From: Pseudomonadota bacterium
Lineage (GTDB): Bacteria > Desulfobacterota > Desulfobacteria > Desulfobacterales > RPRI01
Direction: 5' to 3'
Assembly: GCA_018901125.1 (NCBI GenBank)
Contig: JAHIFE010000072.1
Coordinates: 1-54,495 of the forward strand
Length of the DNA: 54,495 bases
In this document: positions 17,336 to 27,302 of the stretch, one piece after another
Numbering within the stretch: the first letter of the stretch is position 1
Layout of the letters: each line of letters opens with the position of its first letter
Position numbers and translations under genes: made by a program
The notes under the pieces: model-generated
What the model saw: the letters and a program-made list of their open reading frames with translations, nothing else
Database searches by the model: none
Told to the model about the DNA's origin: nothing

Positions 17336-17796
17336 ATCAAAAAACCTCCTGATTTTGACGGCTCCATAGAATCCATCCGTTTGGCTTGAATGAACTATCA
17401 TTTCGTCTGATAATTTTATTAATAAACCGTAACTTCCTTAATCAATTTAATTTTATATAAAATAATTCATATATCTGCAAAAAATAAAATAAGATATTAT
17501 TAACATATAAAAAGACAAAAGGTCAATGATAAGAAGAAAATAAGAAATAATAATAATTCCATCTAAATCATAATGTTTTAATAAAACAACTCTGCATATA
17601 GCCAATCACAAATTTTGGCATTGTTGAAAAATATTGACACTATCATTTATTTAACATATGACACACATGTCATATGTTAGCCATAATATACATATTAACC
17701 GAATATATATTACCGGCTCGATTTTTACCCAGGAAAAATCAATAAGCTTTCCTGTCGGGTGCTGACTGGAGTATAATCATAATATCAACACATACT
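17336..17796. other. Divergent intergenic region
   Basis: 461 very AT-rich bp between the thiolase and the GAF/PAS/LuxR regulator, transcribed in opposite directions. It contains the palindrome at 17653-17678. A TATAAT at 17772-17777 could be a -10 box for the regulator, with only a weak -35, which would leave a very short leader. Nothing else recognised. Confidence 0.5.
17653..17678. promoter_or_regulatory. Palindromic operator-like site
   Basis: Perfect inverted repeat: AACATATGACA (17653-17663) and TGTCATATGTT (17668-17678) around CACA. A related site with the same arm and spacer geometry is at 40961-40982. It lies about 120 bp before the LuxR-type regulator and about 320 bp before the thiolase. 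Confidence 0.65.
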
Positions 17797-19440
17797 ATGA
17801 AACACAGACAGTCTTTTGAAAACACAGATACAAAGATGAAACATTCTGAGCTTGATATACTATCCGAGGATTGGTCGGATGATCGCATGGATAGTATTAT
17901 CCGTCTTTGGGAAGTTTTGCGAAATATTGGAAAATTAGATAAAAAACTTCAGATTATCACCGATACAGTTAATGACATTTTTAAAGCGAAATTCACCATA
18001 TTATGGATTGTTAAAGAAGGGGATCGGTGCAATTCCGGTTGTCCATTTTCACAAAGCGGTTTTGGTAACAAAACCTGTAGAGGTGACATTGAATGTCTGC
18101 ATCTGATAGCCGGTTCCGGTTTCGATAGCCACATAGATGCAGATCTTAACAGGATACCGTTAAGCCATTTTAAAACCGATAAGATTACTATTGGCATCAG
18201 TGAAAAATCAGCAATAAATAAATTCATTAAAGATTTATTTATCCATAATGAAAAGGGGATTAGCACCCAGGATATTAAATCAGTTGTCAGGTTAAAGCTT
18301 TTTTCGGATTACGACAAGGCCATAGGTGTACTTACCGTGTTCAGCCAACAGGTGATCAGCTCTCCTGATATTGTTCATATCGAATGTTTCTCCAATTTGG
18401 CAGCTCAGGTTATAAAAAATTCTCAACTGGAAGATTCACTGATAAAATATCGCGAACACCTTGAGGGTCTTATAAAAGTACGTACTGATGATCTGATGGA
18501 AACCAACCGGAAATTACAAAAGATAGTTAAGGAAAAAGCCCATATTGAAAAATCTCTTATAGAAAGCGAAAAAAAGTTTCGCAGCGTTCTCGATAATTCA
18601 TATGATGTTATTTACTTTATGAATTTTAAAACATCAAAATTCGAATATCTAAGCCCGTCTTCCAAAAAAATAACCGGTTATACTCCCGAAGAAATCATAT
18701 ATTTGCAGGAAAGCGGAAATTTTGACTTCCTTCATCCTGAAGAGGAAGATAATGTCCATGAATTCTTTAAGCAGCTGAACATTCGTCCGGATGAGGATGA
18801 TATTAACAGAACCATAACCTTCAGAATGAAACATAAAACAAATGGCCACCGCTGGGTCAGCACCACGCGTTCAGTTATTTTTGATGAAAATGGAGAACCG
18901 GCAGCTATTGTTGGTAATCTTAGAGATATTACCGATATAAAAAATGCTGAAGAACAAGAAAAGAAAATGAAAGATAATCTTGAAAACATGGTTCAGGAGC
19001 GCACAGTTGAACTTGAGAAGAACAACACAGCCTTAGAAGTACTTTTAAAAAAGCGGGAAATGGATAAAACTAAGCTTGAAGGAAAACTGATTTTTAATAT
19101 TAAGCAATTAATTGTTCCGTATCTTGAAAGATTAAATAATACTACATTAGATAATTATCAGGAGAATTTGATACATATTATTGAAGCGAACTTAAATGAC
19201 ATTCTTACTCCGCTAATTCCGTTTGTTTCTCCTTCTCAGATAGACCTGACACCGTCGGAAATTCAGGTTGCAAGCCTCATAAAGCTGGGAAAAACCACCA
19301 AGGAGATAGCAAACACTTTACACCTGGCTATGAGCACAATCCATTTCCACAGAGATAATATAAGAAATAAAATCGGAATTAAAAACAAAAAGGTTAATCT
19401 TAGAAGCTATCTTTTATCTTCGGAACAAAACATCTGGTGA
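17797..19440 (+). CDS. GAF-like/PAS sensor with C-terminal LuxR-type DNA-binding domain
   Basis: 547 aa. Residues about 30-205 look like a GAF-type sensor domain that carries four cysteines in a [12 protein letters not shown] ... [10 protein letters not shown] arrangement. Coiled coil follows (about 215-260), then a PAS domain with PAC tail (about 262-390), a second coiled coil, and a LuxR-type helix-turn-helix (about 480-545: [22 protein letters not shown]). No receiver or kinase domain is seen, so it probably acts as a one-component regulator responding to a ligand or redox signal. It converges on module A, ending 15 bp from the ligase stop. A palindrome upstream is a candidate for autoregulation. 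No clear ribosome binding site was found. Confidence 0.82.
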   Translation: MKHRQSFENTDTKMKHSELDILSEDWSDDRMDSIIRLWEVLRNIGKLDKKLQIITDTVNDIFKAKFTILWIVKEGDRCNSGCPFSQSGFGNKTCRGDIECLHLIAGSGFDSHIDADLNRIPLSHFKTDKITIGISEKSAINKFIKDLFIHNEKGISTQDIKSVVRLKLFSDYDKAIGVLTVFSQQVISSPDIVHIECFSNLAAQVIKNSQLEDSLIKYREHLEGLIKVRTDDLMETNRKLQKIVKEKAHIEKSLIESEKKFRSVLDNSYDVIYFMNFKTSKFEYLSPSSKKITGYTPEEIIYLQESGNFDFLHPEEEDNVHEFFKQLNIRPDEDDINRTITFRMKHKTNGHRWVSTTRSVIFDENGEPAAIVGNLRDITDIKNAEEQEKKMKDNLENMVQERTVELEKNNTALEVLLKKREMDKTKLEGKLIFNIKQLIVPYLERLNNTTLDNYQENLIHIIEANLNDILTPLIPFVSPSQIDLTPSEIQVASLIKLGKTTKEIANTLHLAMSTIHFHRDNIRNKIGIKNKKVNLRSYLLSSEQNIW

Positions 19441-19455
19441 GTTTGCATAATCATT

Positions 19456-20853
19456 TTATCTGTTGCCGTATCTTTTGTCGACGATTCTTCTTTTCTGCTG
19501 CCTGCCCCCTCTTCTTAAAATACCTGCTTCTACAAACTGGATTTCGGGATTTCCCATAAGCCCTTCTTCCATATTTTTCTTAACAGACGGTACGGAATTT
19601 ATGCAGCCGATGATCCTGGCTGTTAAATCATCCGGATTTTTCAGCACCTCAACACAGCATTTAATATGATTCCGGCCGTCTTTTCTGGTGATAAATATTC
19701 TGTAATCTATCAGCTCAGGAATGGCGTATAATCTGTCATCAAAAAGAGATGTATATATTTTATCGTCTTCTCCTATATTGACCATCAGTGCTTTTCTTCT
19801 TGGAATTTCACCGATTCTAAGCAAAGTACAAGCACCACATTCACAGGGACTTCGGATAAGCCGGGCAAGATCTCCTGTACGATAGCGAATCAAAGGCATG
19901 CCAATACGATTTAAAGTAGTAAAAACCAGCTCTCCTTCCTCTTCTTCATTATTTATCGGTTCACCTGTTTTAAAATCTACTATTTCAAAATAAAGATCAC
20001 ATTCATTAAAATGGTATCCCTGATGTGCTGTGCATTCTATACCGATAGCAAAGCCAGGTTCTGTCATTCCGTAATGATGGTATACTTTTGCATTCCAAGC
20101 TTTTTCTAAAGCCTTCCGCATGGCAGGGGAAAGATATTCGGAGGTAATAAATACGAATTTTACGCCAATATCGGCCAGATCAAAAACAGACTCGGATTCT
20201 TTTGTTATGCGCCATATGCGAAAGGCTGATCCCATGATCATATCCGGTTTAAATGCTTTTATGCTTTCAATTTGAGGTCGGGTGGGACTATCGCATTGGC
20301 CGATTAATGGGATGCCGTTAAGATTTTTTACTCCTTTTGCGATCATTCCGGCCATACTAAGCGGAGGAGCATTATCAGGCAAAAATATCTGAACTCTGCA
20401 TCCGTCAAAACAAAACTGATCGTTTCCATCTGAAATAACCGTATGCATTATGGCTGCCATGGATTCGATGATTGCATCTGCATCCTGCTGCGCGAAAAAT
20501 ATTTTTTTGGGTTTTCCGGTAGTACCTGTTGTAAAATGGCTGTATATCCTGTCAATTTTTCCCAATGAAACACAAAGAAGCTTATATGGGCTGTTTCTTA
20601 AATCATCGGGTTCGGTAAAAGGTAGATGTCTGATACTTTCAAGAGAATCAATTTTGGCGATTTTATCTTTAAGAGGTTTATAAAATACGCTGTTATCGGC
20701 AGCATAGCAAAGTGTCTTTATCAGCCTGTCAAGCTGATACTGCTCAATATCCTTACGGGTCAGGCAGTTTGGGCTTTGACCGAATTGTTTTCGGGAGTAG
20801 TTTTTATTAAAAGAATTTTTAATTCTGTTATGAATCCAATTTTCCAGGATCAT
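19456..20853 (-). CDS. Phenylacetate-CoA ligase-like AMP-forming ligase (module A)
   Basis: 465 aa, like PaaK or coenzyme F390 synthetase. Adenylation motifs are clear: TTGTTGKPKKIFF (P-loop type), HHYGMTEPGFAIG, and LIRYRTGDLARL. A Cys pair region (CECGAC) near 340 may bind zinc. It should activate a carboxylic acid to its CoA thioester through an acyl-AMP. It is the last gene of module A, directly after the MaoC-like gene. The paralogue at 31188-32555 holds the same end position in module B. Substrate unknown; aromatic or other organic acids are plausible from family knowledge. Confidence 0.85.
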   Translation of the reverse strand: MILENWIHNRIKNSFNKNYSRKQFGQSPNCLTRKDIEQYQLDRLIKTLCYAADNSVFYKPLKDKIAKIDSLESIRHLPFTEPDDLRNSPYKLLCVSLGKIDRIYSHFTTGTTGKPKKIFFAQQDADAIIESMAAIMHTVISDGNDQFCFDGCRVQIFLPDNAPPLSMAGMIAKGVKNLNGIPLIGQCDSPTRPQIESIKAFKPDMIMGSAFRIWRITKESESVFDLADIGVKFVFITSEYLSPAMRKALEKAWNAKVYHHYGMTEPGFAIGIECTAHQGYHFNECDLYFEIVDFKTGEPINNEEEEGELVFTTLNRIGMPLIRYRTGDLARLIRSPCECGACTLLRIGEIPRRKALMVNIGEDDKIYTSLFDDRLYAIPELIDYRIFITRKDGRNHIKCCVEVLKNPDDLTARIIGCINSVPSVKKNMEEGLMGNPEIQFVEAGILRRGGRQQKRRIVDKRYGNR

Positions 20854-20862
20854 TTTGCTTAT

Positions 20863-22017
20863 TTATCTTTCTCTATCGTTTATTCTTTTATCTATCGGCC
20901 CAAGCTTATCATTTCGTGATGGCAGTATAATAGTCGATTTTGCAGGCATAACATCATCACCTCTTTGATTAATAGCTTTTGATACTATATCAACACAGCA
21001 TTCTTTATTATCATCTATATATTTATCTGTAACATAGCCGGAAATTCTGATGGCATCCGAAAGATAAACCAGACCCTTGAATCTTGCATGGCTTCTTTTT
21101 ATCCAGCCCTTGTCACCCATCCAGTTAGTCAGAAAATGGATAAGCCAGCAATGCCTTTGAACAGCGGTATCGTATGGGTAAGGCAATCCGCATTCATTGG
21201 CTGCTTCAATATTATAATGCACACTAAAAACAGGTTCCATAGCGGATGTTTTGCTGTCTCTAAATGCCCAGGCAGGATGTTTACGGTAAGTTCTAAGTGC
21301 CGATCCGTGTGCCTGCAAAGGGACAGGAGAAGCGCCGATGCAAAAGGATATAATATCGGTTATCCCGAGAGGCCCTTTGATGATGTCGGATAATGCTTCC
21401 CCTTTTTGTACATCTTCAAAATAAAGCGGTTTTGCACCCCTATAATTTTCTGCAAGCACATGATCTTCGATTTCTTCCAGTTCATGTAGTTTCCAGGGGT
21501 GAGGCAATTTGATATTTTTACGGTAAACATCCTTTTCCTCCAGGCGCCGTTCAACCCTGAATGCAGATGAGTTTACGCTGGCTACTAAATGTCCGTCCTG
21601 GTTTATATATTTTACTTCCTGCTGCTCAAAAACGGATTTTCCGTATAATTTGCTGTTGACCTTTTTGCACCCTGTCAAAAAACATTGAGGACTGATTCGG
21701 TCATTTGCCAGAACAGGTTTGTTGTATTGCCAGTCTACACTTGTTTGTAATGCGTGAACTCCAGGCAAACCCTGCAACACCCAAGTAGGAAGAACGCTGT
21801 TAAGCCATGAAGGAGGAGCTGGAATTGTTTTATAAGAAGTTGAAGCCGCATAATTTTCATCTTGCCACAAAATATTGGGATCACCTATGCCGTCGGCGAA
21901 TTTTTTAATCGCATCTTCTGTGGCGACACTGTTAAATTGATAGTTGACGCGAAGTTGTGTTCCTACCCGGCTTCTCATTTCTTCAAAGGCTGCATCCGTA
22001 ATTTTACTCTTTTCCAT
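20863..22017 (-). CDS. MaoC-like / FAS1-type double-hotdog dehydratase-like protein (module A)
   Basis: 384 aa. The N-terminal half (YQFNSVATEDAIKKFADGIG, then PSWLNSV and DWQYNKPVLANDRI) matches the N-terminal MaoC dehydratase-like hotdog. The second half (LYFEDVQKGEALSDIIKGP, then HARFKGLVYLSDAIRISGYV) is a second hotdog. Such proteins hydrate enoyl-CoA or dehydrate hydroxyacyl-CoA. The strict catalytic D-x4-H of R-hydratases is not obvious, so activity is uncertain. It lies between the radical SAM and ligase genes, where module B has no counterpart. This suggests that the module A pathway handles a CoA thioester with a hydration or dehydration step. Confidence 0.72.
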   Translation of the reverse strand: MEKSKITDAAFEEMRSRVGTQLRVNYQFNSVATEDAIKKFADGIGDPNILWQDENYAASTSYKTIPAPPSWLNSVLPTWVLQGLPGVHALQTSVDWQYNKPVLANDRISPQCFLTGCKKVNSKLYGKSVFEQQEVKYINQDGHLVASVNSSAFRVERRLEEKDVYRKNIKLPHPWKLHELEEIEDHVLAENYRGAKPLYFEDVQKGEALSDIIKGPLGITDIISFCIGASPVPLQAHGSALRTYRKHPAWAFRDSKTSAMEPVFSVHYNIEAANECGLPYPYDTAVQRHCWLIHFLTNWMGDKGWIKRSHARFKGLVYLSDAIRISGYVTDKYIDDNKECCVDIVSKAINQRGDDVMPAKSTIILPSRNDKLGPIDKRINDRER

Positions 22018-22025
22018 ACACTCTT

Positions 22026-23429
22026 TTATCCATAATAATTGCTCGGCCCGGGCTGTATTTTTTTGTGCAGATTGTCACCTTGCGAGCCGGTCAAATAGTA
22101 GCTGCAAAAAGGAATCAGCCGTTTATCAGCAGATATTACATGGATACAGCAGCCCTTAAGTCTTTTAAGATCAATTGTCCAGGCATCCATAAAAGGCATG
22201 CCGGATATGGATAAATAGTGAGTCTGAATACGTTCGTAAAAATTATTAAAAAGTCCGTTTGGCGTTTTGCATGAACATTGTTGTACTACAGGTTCTATAA
22301 ATCTTGATTTTTCAGTTATAAAGCGACGCACATGAGCAGTCGGGCTTTCTTTCTTTTGGCTTTGTATACATGTTGCTTTGTTTTCAATAAGAGTGGATTT
22401 ATCGGGATGAAAACGGGTAGTCGCCTGTAGTTTTCCCTTATCATTTAAGATATAAAATCCTGAAAATCCGCAATGAGAATCCATTTTCCTGCGGGGCTGG
22501 AAATCATGAGCCTTGATTTCACCAGAGGTTTGAATTTCAAGCAATCTTAATATTTCAGGAGTAGTAATTCTGCTTTCATTTGATGGGCAAAAGTTATAGC
22601 GTCCGGAATAGGTAACAGGCTGGAAATGAATTCCTTTAATAACCGGCATATATTTTTTTGCAAAAAACAGAATATCTCCTAGTTGAGAGTCGTTTATCTT
22701 CGGAATTACAGTTGGCACCAATTGAACACCCAGCTTAACCTCAGAGCAGTTTTCAACCGCTTTTATCTTAATATCAAAAAGGTTTGTTCCTCTTATTATT
22801 TGGTAAATATCATCTGTCACACCATCAAATTGAAGATAAATCAAATCAGTTCCGGCATCTTTTAAAGCCTTTAAATAAACTTTGTCTTTTGCTATCCTGA
22901 TGCCGTTGGTATTAATCTGGACATGACCCAACCCGGCATTCTTTGCAACACTCACAATTTCAGGAAGATCATCTCTTACGGTCGGTTCACCGCCACTTAA
23001 CTGGATAGGACAGTTTCCGGCAGCAGCCACTACCGCTTCACACATTTCCTTAAGCTGATTAATATCCGGGGTATTTAAAGAAGACTGCTGACGATTACCG
23101 GCAAAACAAGTCGGGCAGGAAAGGTTACATCTATCTGTTACTTCCATTAAAACAGTACAGGTATCCGCCTGGTGTTCCGGGCATATCCCACAATCTTTCG
23201 GACATCCTGAAATGGTTTTCGTCTGTTTTTCCTGAAGCGGCTGTGAGAATTCTCCGTGGCCCCATTCTTCATATGTCGGATCACCTCTCCAGATTACGGT
23301 TTTAAATTCGCCATGATCAGGACAGGTTTTTTTAATAAAAACATCTTCTTTTTCTAAAATCTTTACAGCCGGTATTACAGCAAGACAATGAGGGCAAAGG
23401 CTTGTTGTCTCGCCTATAATTTTTTGCAT
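22026..23429 (-). CDS. Radical SAM enzyme, MJ0619/Tes-like architecture (module A; TrsS-type)
   Basis: 467 aa. An N-terminal knuckle uses C12, C15, C36 and H39 (LCPHC ... CPDHGEF), followed by a CPKDCGIC cluster (76-83). The radical SAM motif CNLSCPTC spans residues 101-108, with QLSGGEPTVRDD and IHFQPVTYSGR after it. C-terminal cysteines occur in CSC and CCIHVISADKRLIPFC. This layout resembles the MJ0619/tetraether synthase (Tes) group, which acts at unactivated carbons, and I recall the label TrsS for the version found beside aldehyde oxidoreductases. The reaction is unknown. It lies between the methyltransferase and MaoC-like genes; its paralogue is at 32555-33973. Confidence 0.82.
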   Translation of the reverse strand: MQKIIGETTSLCPHCLAVIPAVKILEKEDVFIKKTCPDHGEFKTVIWRGDPTYEEWGHGEFSQPLQEKQTKTISGCPKDCGICPEHQADTCTVLMEVTDRCNLSCPTCFAGNRQQSSLNTPDINQLKEMCEAVVAAAGNCPIQLSGGEPTVRDDLPEIVSVAKNAGLGHVQINTNGIRIAKDKVYLKALKDAGTDLIYLQFDGVTDDIYQIIRGTNLFDIKIKAVENCSEVKLGVQLVPTVIPKINDSQLGDILFFAKKYMPVIKGIHFQPVTYSGRYNFCPSNESRITTPEILRLLEIQTSGEIKAHDFQPRRKMDSHCGFSGFYILNDKGKLQATTRFHPDKSTLIENKATCIQSQKKESPTAHVRRFITEKSRFIEPVVQQCSCKTPNGLFNNFYERIQTHYLSISGMPFMDAWTIDLKRLKGCCIHVISADKRLIPFCSYYLTGSQGDNLHKKIQPGPSNYYG

Positions 23430-23511
23430 TTATCAATCCTGTTTCATATTCGAATATCGAATTGCGAATTTCGCTTTCCTGTTCCCTGAACCCCGATCCC
23501 TGATCCCTTTT

Positions 23512-24291
23512 CTACAATGGTTTGCGAAAAGAAAATACAGCATATCCCGGTTTGCTTTCTGCAAAAAGTCTTTTCCACTCAATTTGCGGATCAGTGCCGT
23601 TTTTGACGGTTGAGCAGCAGGAAATACTTCTGCCTGCAAACTGCTTCCAGAAATCATTTAATGAACCATAGCCTGAGATCAATCTTAAAGCGATTTTTTT
23701 TAATTCAATGGAATGGTCTTCAAATAGGTCATATTCCAATCCAGCTTTAGAAAATACTTCAATGTATCCATCTTTTGTCAATGCACCGGTAAAACAACAA
23801 TTAAAAAGAACCTCATCTTTTAAATCGGAGATTAAGGGATGATTTAAGATAACATCGGACATCGAGAATTTGCCGCCCGGTTTAAGAACACGTATAATTT
23901 CTCTTGCAACTGTTGTCTTGTCAGGAAACAGAGAAAAAGCACATTCCGTAATAACCGCATCAAAAACCGAGTCGGCAAACGGCAATGATTCGGCATCGGC
24001 TAAACAAAATTCTGCTTTATTAGAAAGCGGCAACTTTTGGGCTTTTTTCCTGGCAAGAGATGATGATTCAAGCGATAAATCCGTGCCTATAACCCGGCAA
24101 TCAAAAACATCGGAGATAAAACAAGCGCTTGATCCTCTGCCGGATGCAATATCTAAAACCAGATCTCCATTTTGAATACCGGCTGATTCGGCGGTTTTCT
24201 TTGTGAGTTCCAATCCGCCGGGATGTAATATCTCATCCAAGACCTGATTAAACTCATTTGCTTCATAGGCTTTAACAATAGAAGATTTCAT
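23512..24291 (-). CDS. Class I SAM-dependent methyltransferase (module A)
   Basis: 259 aa. SAM-binding motif I is VLDIASGRGSSACFIS, with acidic motif II in VIGTDLSLES, then LADAESLPFADSVFD and VLKPGGKFSMSD, as in UbiE/ArsM-like methyltransferases. An unusual shared block in the C-terminal half, CCFTGALTKDGYIEVF, corresponds to SSCLSGAMSREEATDVV in the module B paralogue at 34620-35339. The conserved cysteine there may be functional. Substrate unknown. About 80 bp separates it from the next gene; that gap holds short self-similar AT-rich and GATCCCTGA-like repeats. Confidence 0.82.
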   Translation of the reverse strand: MKSSIVKAYEANEFNQVLDEILHPGGLELTKKTAESAGIQNGDLVLDIASGRGSSACFISDVFDCRVIGTDLSLESSSLARKKAQKLPLSNKAEFCLADAESLPFADSVFDAVITECAFSLFPDKTTVAREIIRVLKPGGKFSMSDVILNHPLISDLKDEVLFNCCFTGALTKDGYIEVFSKAGLEYDLFEDHSIELKKIALRLISGYGSLNDFWKQFAGRSISCCSTVKNGTDPQIEWKRLFAESKPGYAVFSFRKPL

Positions 24292-24311
24292 GAAAGCACA
24301 GCTTTAATTTT

Positions 24312-24500
24312 TTATCCGAACTTTGCTTCCATTTCGGCTTCGGTTTTGTTCATTTCCATGGCGACTTCTTCAGTTATAAATTTAATCTTGCATCCGGGGC
24401 ATTCCAGACCGCTTTGGAAACCAAGCATTTCATAATAAATTAAGGAAAGATCTTTTACTTCCATAGGTTTTTCACATTTACAGCATTGCCAGTTTGCCAT
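24312..24500 (-). CDS. Small zinc-ribbon-like redox protein, DVU_1557-like (module A)
   Basis: 62 aa. The pattern is WQCCKCEKPM ... LECPGCKIKFITEE, two CxxC knuckles suited to zinc or rubredoxin-like iron. The paralogue at 35326-35538 has WKCYKC ... PVCPQCGFVFISEE. I recall this family as the DVU_1557 redox protein, always beside the methyltransferase. It lies 2 bp after the 92-aa gene and 20 bp before the methyltransferase, so it is tightly coupled. Confidence 0.78.
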   Translation of the reverse strand: MANWQCCKCEKPMEVKDLSLIYYEMLGFQSGLECPGCKIKFITEEVAMEMNKTEAEMEAKFG

Positions 24501-24502
24501 TT

Positions 24503-24781
24503 TCAGCTCTCCTCGTCAAAAGCGCTTTTAACACAATAAGCAGTATGAATTTTATAGATATCAGCCTCTTTTGAATACCGGACAAAATAAAGCGCATTGC
24601 CGATAGTCTTTTTTCCTAAAAATTCATTATTGCCGGTATCGCAAAGCTTTTCATTTGTTGTTTCGGAATCATAAATTACCATTTTAAGCTCATCATCGGA
24701 AATGCCTCTTGATTCCAGCAGTTCCGAAACTTCAGAGCTTTTGTTTATATTAATTGTATCGTATCCTTCCACATTGCTCAT
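24503..24781 (-). CDS. Stand-alone form of the C-terminal domain of the module oxidoreductase
   Basis: 92 aa. It aligns with about the last 85 residues of the 757-aa oxidoreductase of module B: SEVSELLESRGISDDELKMV parallels SEVWQILEDRRILVTDLEEV, and ALYFVRYSKEADIYKIHTAY parallels TFWLEYTTSDNGFTIYNAYS. The order relative to the oxidoreductase is the same in both modules, so this is a gene fission or fusion. The role is unknown; a docking or accessory subunit for the oxidoreductase is the simplest inference. It starts about 30 bp after the 829-aa oxidoreductase ends. Confidence 0.7.
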   Translation of the reverse strand: MSNVEGYDTININKSSEVSELLESRGISDDELKMVIYDSETTNEKLCDTGNNEFLGKKTIGNALYFVRYSKEADIYKIHTAYCVKSAFDEES

Positions 24782-24812
24782 TAGTTACTCTCCTTTGTTT
24801 ATCTGCAAGGCT

Positions 24813-27302
24813 TTATGAATAAATCTCAGTAAGCTTTGCCTTTAAATAGGATTGGTTTTCTTTTTTGATATTTGCCGGATTAGGCGGCTTTGCCTTAATC
24901 TCATCCCAGTTGGGATTAAACAACAGATCAAGAACATGAATAGTAGGTTTGTGTTGAGCCAGAGCTTCCCTGCATGTAGCACAATAAGTAAGAATATCGT
25001 GTTTTGCTTCTTCTACTCTTTTTTTGGTGATTTTTTGGGCCAGATCAAAAGAAGCAAAAGCTATCATACCTCCCATACCGCAGCAAAGGCCGTTTTCTCC
25101 ATGATGCTCCATTTCGATAATGCTGCTACCGGTTTGAGATACCAGTTTACGGATATTATCATGAATATCTTTTCTGAATCTGCCGGCGCAAGGATCATGG
25201 ATGGAAAATATACCTGTTTTATGACTATCTGCTAAAATTTTTCCCTCTTCGGCCAGAACATCATACAATGATCTTATTTTAATTCCAGAGGCACGCTGGT
25301 TTATAGTTCTAAGACAGTTAGGACAGGCCAGAATAAGCTCATCTGCCCCCATCCGTTTAATTTCATCCGTAAGATCTTTAATCATATTTTGAAATGATGC
25401 ATGATCTCCTAATGAACGGGTTGGATTTCCGCAGCATTTTAAAATAATACCCGTATCTTTATCGTTTGATATCAGCCAGTCATAAGCTGAAATTACAGAC
25501 TGCGGCGAATATGCCGACAGGTGGCAGCCCGGCATGAAAACCCTGCTGCTTTTTCTTTTATCAGGATTTGGAATGCTTAACATGAATTCATCCGATCTTA
25601 CCCAATCCTGATCTTTTATAACAAGCTTGTGCGTTGGAAGCGGGCCTTTGCCGCACTCAACCAGCTCTTGTTTTGCTTCGTTGCACATTTTTCCGATATT
25701 AAGTCCTTCGGGACATACTTTTTCACAAAGATCGCAAATATTGCAACAATATGGAATCGCCGGTCTTTTAATAAAAGCGCCATCTTTGTATTTGTTAACA
25801 AGATCTTTGGGGCTTTCGCAAAAATGATTTAGAAATTCACAATCCGTCATACAGCTTTTGCATTCACAGACAAGGCATCTTTGGGCTTCTTTAATCGCAG
25901 TTTTTTCATCAAAACCAAGTTCCACTTCATCAAATCCCAATCGCTTGTCAATAGCTGTTTCCGGCATTTTGGATCTTGGAATCGGTTTTGCGTCTTTTTT
26001 AAAAGTATCTTTTAAGACCTTATATGTCTTTTGTCTTCCTTCATAAAGATCCTGACCGCTTAAGTATCTGTCGATGGAAACGGCTGCTTCTTTACCGGCG
26101 GCAACAGCTTTGATAACAGTAGATGCACCTGAAACAACATCACCTCCGGCAAAAACTCCTGCCGTATTTGTCTGCATTGTAATCTCATCAACTACTAAAG
26201 TCCCCTGTTTGTTAAGTTCAGGCATTATCGGCAGTTTTGATTTATCTATGCTTTGACCAATTGCGATTATTACATTATCGGTATCTAAAACAAACTCTGA
26301 CCCTTTAACCGGTATGGGACGGCGTCTGCCGCTGGCATCTACTTCTCCCGGTTTCATTTCAAGACACTCAATGCCAATACATGTTCCGTTATTTTCAATA
26401 ATTTTAACAGGAGCAACATGAAAACGGATGTTAACACCTTCAAGCTCTGCTTCATTGATTTCAAGCGGATCAGCAGGCATTTCTTCACGGGATCTTCTGT
26501 AGATAATGTTTACATTATCTGCTCCAAGCCTTTTGGCTGCTCTGGCGCTGTCAATAGCAGCATTGCCGCCTCCGACAACAATTACCCGTTTTCCAAGAGA
26601 GGGTTTTTCGCCACAGTTAACAGCCCTTAAAAAACCAAGCGCGGGAAATACGCCGCTGTTATTCTCACCATACAAACCGGCATTTGTAGAAGCTTGTGCC
26701 CCAGCTCCCACAAATACTGCATCATAATTTCCATTGCCAAGCAGATTATCTATGCTAAGAACGGGCTGGTCAGTTTTTATCTCAACACCCAGTTCTCTGA
26801 TATATTCAATATCATTATCAAGACAAGTATCAGGCAATCTGTATGCCGGAATGCCATAGCGCATAAGCCCGCCTGTTTTCGGCATTGCTTCAAAAATGGT
26901 TACAAAATAACCTTTTTTTATCAGATCGTATGCACAGGAAAGACCTGCCGGTCCAGAACCTATAATTGCAACCTTTTTATCTTTGGTGATTTCGCAGGGG
27001 GCAGCCTTTTCTCTGCCGTTTTGAACTTCAAAGTCTGATACAAATCTTTTAAGAGCCCGAATTGCTATAGGTTGATCAATATTATTACGTTCACATTTAC
27101 TTTCGCAGGGGTATGTGCAAACTCTTCCGCATACCGCAGGAAAAGGCATGCTTTCTCTTATTACTTCCAGAGCTTTTTGAAACTCTCCTTGTGAGATTAA
27201 GGATATATATTTTCTTATATCAATATGCGCAGGACAGGCATCCTGGCATCGGGGATAAGCATCTGCATTACAGTTTGCAATTATTTTATCTATCTCTTTC
27301 AT
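24813..27302 (-). CDS. NAD(P)H/FAD oxidoreductase with Fe-S and CCG domains (module A)
   Basis: 829 aa. Domain order: an N-terminal GltD-type Fe-S segment (CQDACPAHIDIRKY, then CGRVCTYPCESKC, residues 10-70); a FAD domain with GSGPAG at 115-120; an NAD(P)H domain with GGGNAAID near 245; two [4Fe-4S] motifs (CCNICDLCEKVCP near 510); and two cysteine-rich CCG domains (PGC...KCCGNP...CPNC and HDPC...LCCGMGG...CATC). It looks like a complete electron path from NAD(P)H to an HdrB/D-like centre. It overlaps the activase by 4 bp, so it may supply electrons to the activase and dehydratase. GltD itself is excluded by the long Fe-S/CCG tail. Confidence 0.88.
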   Translation of the reverse strand: MKEIDKIIANCNADAYPRCQDACPAHIDIRKYISLISQGEFQKALEVIRESMPFPAVCGRVCTYPCESKCERNNIDQPIAIRALKRFVSDFEVQNGREKAAPCEITKDKKVAIIGSGPAGLSCAYDLIKKGYFVTIFEAMPKTGGLMRYGIPAYRLPDTCLDNDIEYIRELGVEIKTDQPVLSIDNLLGNGNYDAVFVGAGAQASTNAGLYGENNSGVFPALGFLRAVNCGEKPSLGKRVIVVGGGNAAIDSARAAKRLGADNVNIIYRRSREEMPADPLEINEAELEGVNIRFHVAPVKIIENNGTCIGIECLEMKPGEVDASGRRRPIPVKGSEFVLDTDNVIIAIGQSIDKSKLPIMPELNKQGTLVVDEITMQTNTAGVFAGGDVVSGASTVIKAVAAGKEAAVSIDRYLSGQDLYEGRQKTYKVLKDTFKKDAKPIPRSKMPETAIDKRLGFDEVELGFDEKTAIKEAQRCLVCECKSCMTDCEFLNHFCESPKDLVNKYKDGAFIKRPAIPYCCNICDLCEKVCPEGLNIGKMCNEAKQELVECGKGPLPTHKLVIKDQDWVRSDEFMLSIPNPDKRKSSRVFMPGCHLSAYSPQSVISAYDWLISNDKDTGIILKCCGNPTRSLGDHASFQNMIKDLTDEIKRMGADELILACPNCLRTINQRASGIKIRSLYDVLAEEGKILADSHKTGIFSIHDPCAGRFRKDIHDNIRKLVSQTGSSIIEMEHHGENGLCCGMGGMIAFASFDLAQKITKKRVEEAKHDILTYCATCREALAQHKPTIHVLDLLFNPNWDEIKAKPPNPANIKKENQSYLKAKLTEIYS

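Noticed and set aside
24813-27302. Glutamate synthase small subunit (GltD)
   Set aside because: The N-terminal half matches GltD-type domains, but Fe-S motifs and two CCG domains follow, and there is no large subunit nearby.
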